Source of the DNA: Deltaproteobacteria bacterium
GTDB lineage: Bacteria > Desulfobacterota > JADFVX01
Assembly (NCBI GenBank): GCA_029860075.1
Contig: JAOUBX010000043.1
Span: 1-38,712 of the forward strand
DNA: 38,712 bases
Direction of reading: 5' to 3'
Both the position numbers and the translations under genes were made by a program. Below, one piece after another: positions 35,972-38,712 of this stretch. The notes beneath the pieces were generated by a model, which was given only the letters and a program-made list of their open reading frames with translations, had not been told where the DNA came from and made no database searches. Position 1 is the first letter of the stretch. Each line of letters opens with the position of its first letter.

Positions 35972-35992
35972 AGACTTTTGCGAACAAAGTCT
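35972..35992 (-). terminator. Possible weak terminator after nhaD
   Basis: AGACTTT and AAAGTCT form a perfect 7-bp stem with loop GTTCGCA; the following minus-strand sequence AGTCTTAATTTTATT is only partly U-rich. It lies between the nhaD stop and the promoter at 35929-35958, where a terminator would be expected. Confidence 0.35.
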
Positions 35993-36068
35993 TCTGAACA
36001 TATAAGCAACTACTATTCATCCAGACTTACTACTCATTTCAGGTAGACAAATCGAATTTCTTCAAATA

Positions 36069-36085
36069 TTTGTTCCTTGAACAAA
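36069..36085. repeat. Perfect 7-bp inverted repeat
   Basis: TTTGTTC and GAACAAA around CTT. It could be an operator half-site pair or a small hairpin; the T-run on the minus strand precedes the stem, so it is not a terminator in that direction. Confidence 0.3.
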
Positions 36086-36145
36086 AAAGGAGCAAACCTG
36101 AATAAGGCCTAACACTTTATTTATTTAAATGTACACCCTGCCCTG

Positions 36146-37447
36146 CTATCTCAAACCACTCGTAACCAGATACCATGATGCAATACTTATTGCATAGGCA
36201 AGTACTATAAGCGGTGTCCACTTCAGATGACTCATAAAGGTATATGCATCTCTTCTCACTCCCATAACAGCTACCCCTGCAGCTGAACCAACGGATAGAA
36301 GGCTTCCCCCTACCCCTGCCGAAAAAGTAACGAGTAACCACTGGTCGAGCCCCATCTCCGGCCTCATCTGTAAGACAGCAAACATGACAGGAATATTATC
36401 AACGACAGCAGAAACAAGCCCCACAAGAATATTTGAGGTTGTATCACCAAGCATGCCATAAGAATATTGATTTACAAGTGTCAGGTAACCAATGTACTGT
36501 AGTCCCCCTACACCCATAATTACACCAAAGAAAAAGAGTAGTGTATCAAACTCAACATCCTTGATCTTATTAAAAATATCAAACTTATCATCATACTGAT
36601 TTACGCTATCACTAATTTTTAGCCAAAAACCGAGTGCCATGAGAGCACCAAGACCCATCATCATCCCCATAAAGGGTGGAAGATGAAGAAATTGATGAAA
36701 GCTGACAGCTGTAGCAATCGTCAAAATCCCAAATGTTATAATTCTCTTGGAACCTACCTTCATTTTTACCTTGACGATTTCTCCTTGAGGGACCTCTTTA
36801 GGTACAAAAGGATACATACAGGCAGCAACGATTACCCAGTTCAGAATCGATGGAATAATGATGTAGGAAAATTGAGAGGTAGGCACATGCCCTGCCGTCC
36901 AAACCATTAAGGTGGTAATATCACCGAAGGGGCTCCATGCACCACCGGCATTGGCAGCAACAACGATATTCACAAAAGCCGGGACAATGAACTTTTTATT
37001 GTTTCCCCCAACTGCACTTGCAACAGTTGCCATCAGCAGCGCACTTGTCAGGTTATCAGCAATGGGTGACAGGCAGAAGGTAATACCACCTGTCGCAAGA
37101 AAAAGTGACCTGTAACTCATCCTCTTACTGAGCATCCATGTTCTCAAAGCCTCAAAAACATTTCTCTCAGCCAGTGCATTAATATAGGTCATAGCAGCAA
37201 GAAGAAAGAAGAAAAGCTCACCAATCTCTATGACCAGAAGTTTAACCGCCTCTTCCGCATGATGCTCACCACTGTGAGAAGCTTCATAGATTCCAATTGC
37301 CAGCCATATTAACGTACCGGCCAAAAGCACCGGTTTTGACTTTCTAAGAAGTATCTTTTCCTCAAAAATAACGAGCAAATAAGAAACAACAAAGATGGTC
37401 AATGCCGCAAACCCTACCCAGGCAGTCATCATGCTGCTATGATCCAT
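36146..37447 (-). CDS. nhaD: Na+/H+ antiporter NhaD
   Basis: A 433-residue ion-transporter family antiporter of the inner membrane that exports Na+ (or Li+) in exchange for protons. About 12 hydrophobic segments are visible. Conserved parts are FLLAAMTYINALAERNVF, FCLSPIADNLTSALLMATV and NIVVAANAGGAWSPFGDITT, which hold Asp, Asn and Thr residues typical of the family, and SAVVDNIPVMFA in the second half. The ATG has AGAGA upstream. It lies 609 nt upstream of the Mrp-like cluster on the same strand, giving a second sodium export system. Confidence 0.93.
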   Translation of the reverse strand: MDHSSMMTAWVGFAALTIFVVSYLLVIFEEKILLRKSKPVLLAGTLIWLAIGIYEASHSGEHHAEEAVKLLVIEIGELFFFLLAAMTYINALAERNVFEALRTWMLSKRMSYRSLFLATGGITFCLSPIADNLTSALLMATVASAVGGNNKKFIVPAFVNIVVAANAGGAWSPFGDITTLMVWTAGHVPTSQFSYIIIPSILNWVIVAACMYPFVPKEVPQGEIVKVKMKVGSKRIITFGILTIATAVSFHQFLHLPPFMGMMMGLGALMALGFWLKISDSVNQYDDKFDIFNKIKDVEFDTLLFFFGVIMGVGGLQYIGYLTLVNQYSYGMLGDTTSNILVGLVSAVVDNIPVMFAVLQMRPEMGLDQWLLVTFSAGVGGSLLSVGSAAGVAVMGVRRDAYTFMSHLKWTPLIVLAYAISIASWYLVTSGLR

Positions 37448-37567
37448 ATAATTTCTCTAATTATTTTTTTAAAAAGACGAAAGTCCAAACTACAAACAGG
37501 GCAATAAATCAACAAAAAAGTCATACAAAGCGTTAAAAAAGGGCCCTGACTTCTTTGTTTACATCAT

Positions 37568-38429
37568 TCATTTTGAAGCCATGGTTTCAAGACGCCTTAC
37601 CCTGTCCTCAATTGGCGGATGAGTACTAAAAAGGGACATAAGGCCTTTCCCTGTTAGGGGATTGACGATGAACATATGAGCCGTCGCTTCCTGAGTTGAT
37701 TCATTGACATGCATAGGAATCTGCTTAGACCCCATTTCCAGCTTTTTCAATGCACTGGCCAGGTAATCAGGTCTACCGCAAATCCTGGCACCTTCACTGT
37801 CTGCACCATACTCTCTAGATCTTGAGATAGCCATTTGAACAATCATAGCGGCAATAGGTGCAATGATCATCATGGCTATCATAACGGCGGGATGTGTTCC
37901 ACCCTCTTCATCGTTATTTCTACCACCACCAAAAATCAGAGCCCATTGCGCCATATTTGCCAACATACTGACAGCTCCAGCAATGGTAGCCGCAATACTT
38001 CCCACAAGGATATCCCTGTTTTTGACGTGAGCAAGTTCATGCGCCATGACGCCTTCCAACTCTTCCTTCGTAAGCAGTCTCAAAATCCCGGTAGTGGCTG
38101 CAACTGCCGCATGCTCCGGGTTTCTTCCTGTGGCAAAAGCATTAGGTGTATCCTGGGGAATAATATAAACTTTGGGCATAGGTAAATTTGCCTTCTGTGA
38201 CAGATCTTTGACCATATTATAAAACTGTGGCTCCTGACTTTCCGTCACTTCCTGAGCCTTGTACATGGAAAGAACAATCTTGTCAGAAAACCAGTAAGAT
38301 CCAAAATTCATAACAAGAGCAATAACAAATGCAAAGACGGCCCCACTTTGGCCTCCCAGAGCCCCACCAGCCCACACAAGTATTAAGGTTAATGCTGTCT
38401 AAAAGCATTGTTGTTTTTATTGTGTTCAT
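37568..38429 (-). pseudogene. htpX: Zinc metalloprotease HtpX, interrupted by a one-base frameshift
   Basis: HtpX is an inner-membrane protease for misfolded membrane proteins. The frame from 38377 (GTG) downstream is intact for 269 codons: zinc site HELAH at residues 113-117 of that frame, third ligand region [11 protein letters not shown], and two membrane helices in between. The real start is ATG at 38429 with GGGAG upstream, giving MNTIKTTMLL; one extra G on the minus strand (position 38399) then shifts the frame. Removing that base joins MNTIKTTMLL to [16 protein letters not shown], which restores a normal HtpX N-terminus. Either the gene is broken in this strain or the base is a sequence error. 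Translation from the internal GTG would lack most of the first membrane helix. Confidence 0.85.
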
Positions 38430-38473
38430 TCCTTTTTCTCCCCCCTTTTGAGCTAAATTACCTTTCCTGTTAA

Positions 38474-38499
38474 AGAGGAGCAGCAGACACTGCCCCTCT
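38474..38499 (-). terminator. Hairpin between the isocitrate dehydrogenase gene and htpX
   Basis: On the minus strand AGAGGGGCAG pairs with CTGCTCCTCT (one G-U) around a 6-nt loop, followed by TTAAC. The stem is strong but the U-tail is short, so it is a moderate intrinsic terminator for the upstream gene. Confidence 0.55.
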
Positions 38500-38579
38500 A
38501 ATTCTTTACAGGAGGTTTCTTTTTATCATTGTTTTTTTGAACCTATATTGATACCAATAATGACAAAAAGTTCACTCAT

Positions 38580-38712
<133 letters not shown>

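Larger units (their letters stand above)
35538..36145. other. 608-nt intergenic stretch between nhaD and the Mrp-like cluster
   Basis: The minus strand holds, in order, an inverted repeat (36069-36085), a small hairpin (35972-35992), a near-consensus promoter (35929-35958), a structured segment ending in an intrinsic terminator (35775-35822), and then about 240 nt before mnhE. The last part has a G-rich run on the minus strand (about 35641-35675) but no gene. A 45-codon frame at 35741-35878 overlaps the terminator. Confidence 0.6.

Noticed and set aside
36117..36341. 74-codon minus-strand frame at the nhaD end
   Set aside because: It is out of frame within nhaD, and the product is low-complexity with scattered Cys and Tyr as in shadow frames.
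37540..37560. GGGCCC with a following T-run as the htpX terminator
   Set aside because: The palindrome is only 6 bp with no loop, so it cannot form a proper hairpin.

Overview
The window (38.7 kb, moderate GC by eye, almost every gene on the minus strand) is ordinary chromosome of a Gram-negative bacterium. The gene content fits a deltaproteobacterium-like (Desulfobacterota-type) lineage: System I cytochrome c maturation with a cysteine-type CcmE, a two-subunit 2-oxoglutarate:ferredoxin oxidoreductase beside succinyl-CoA synthetase, a monomeric-type isocitrate dehydrogenase, and Mrp plus NhaD sodium/proton antiporters. The phylum is inferred, not shown. I see no prophage, insertion sequence, CRISPR array, tRNA or rRNA.

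Layout, low to high coordinate (transcription mostly runs high to low). 1-57: possible tail of a plus-strand gene. 180-8211: a very large lipoprotein alpha-2-macroglobulin followed by its usual partner, penicillin-binding protein 1C. 8212-8870: no supportable gene. 8871-14397: cytochrome c maturation operon in the order ccmE-F-H-(ccmI-like)-A-B-C-D, including a 46-codon ccmD. 14621-19482: rlmB, pyrF, a DUF502 membrane protein, panD, panC, panB and a deoxynucleoside kinase. 19605-22847: signalling genes (receiver-only response regulator, GAF/HD-GYP protein, pentapeptide-repeat protein) and one small plus-strand membrane protein. 22987-27819: a compact sucC-sucD-korA-korB operon with a recognisable promoter and a strong terminator. 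27985-35537: an eleven-gene Mrp/Mbh-like antiporter cluster (E, F, G, A C-terminal part, B, C, then three D-like subunits with two small membrane proteins between the second and third). 35538-36145: a non-coding stretch with a near-consensus promoter and an intrinsic terminator about 150 nt downstream, either an sRNA or an attenuated leader. 36146-37447: nhaD. 37568-38429: htpX, broken by one extra base near its 5' end. 38580-38712: C-terminal end of a monomeric-type NADP isocitrate dehydrogenase that continues beyond the window.

How the genes work together. Isocitrate dehydrogenase, KorAB and SucCD cover isocitrate to succinate and yield NADPH, reduced ferredoxin and ATP (or run in reverse). 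The Ccm operon matures c-type cytochromes for respiration. The Mrp-like cluster and NhaD exchange sodium and protons across the membrane. PanBCD provides precursors of coenzyme A, which KorAB and SucCD use.

The points most worth a second look are the Mrp-like cluster, which lacks the N-terminal part of MrpA but has three D-type subunits and two small membrane proteins; the promoter-to-terminator RNA just upstream of it; the cysteine (not histidine) CcmE paired with an unusual CcmH and no CcmG; and the one-base frameshift in htpX. Many genes start with TTG behind strong Shine-Dalgarno sequences, which moves several starts from the first available codon.
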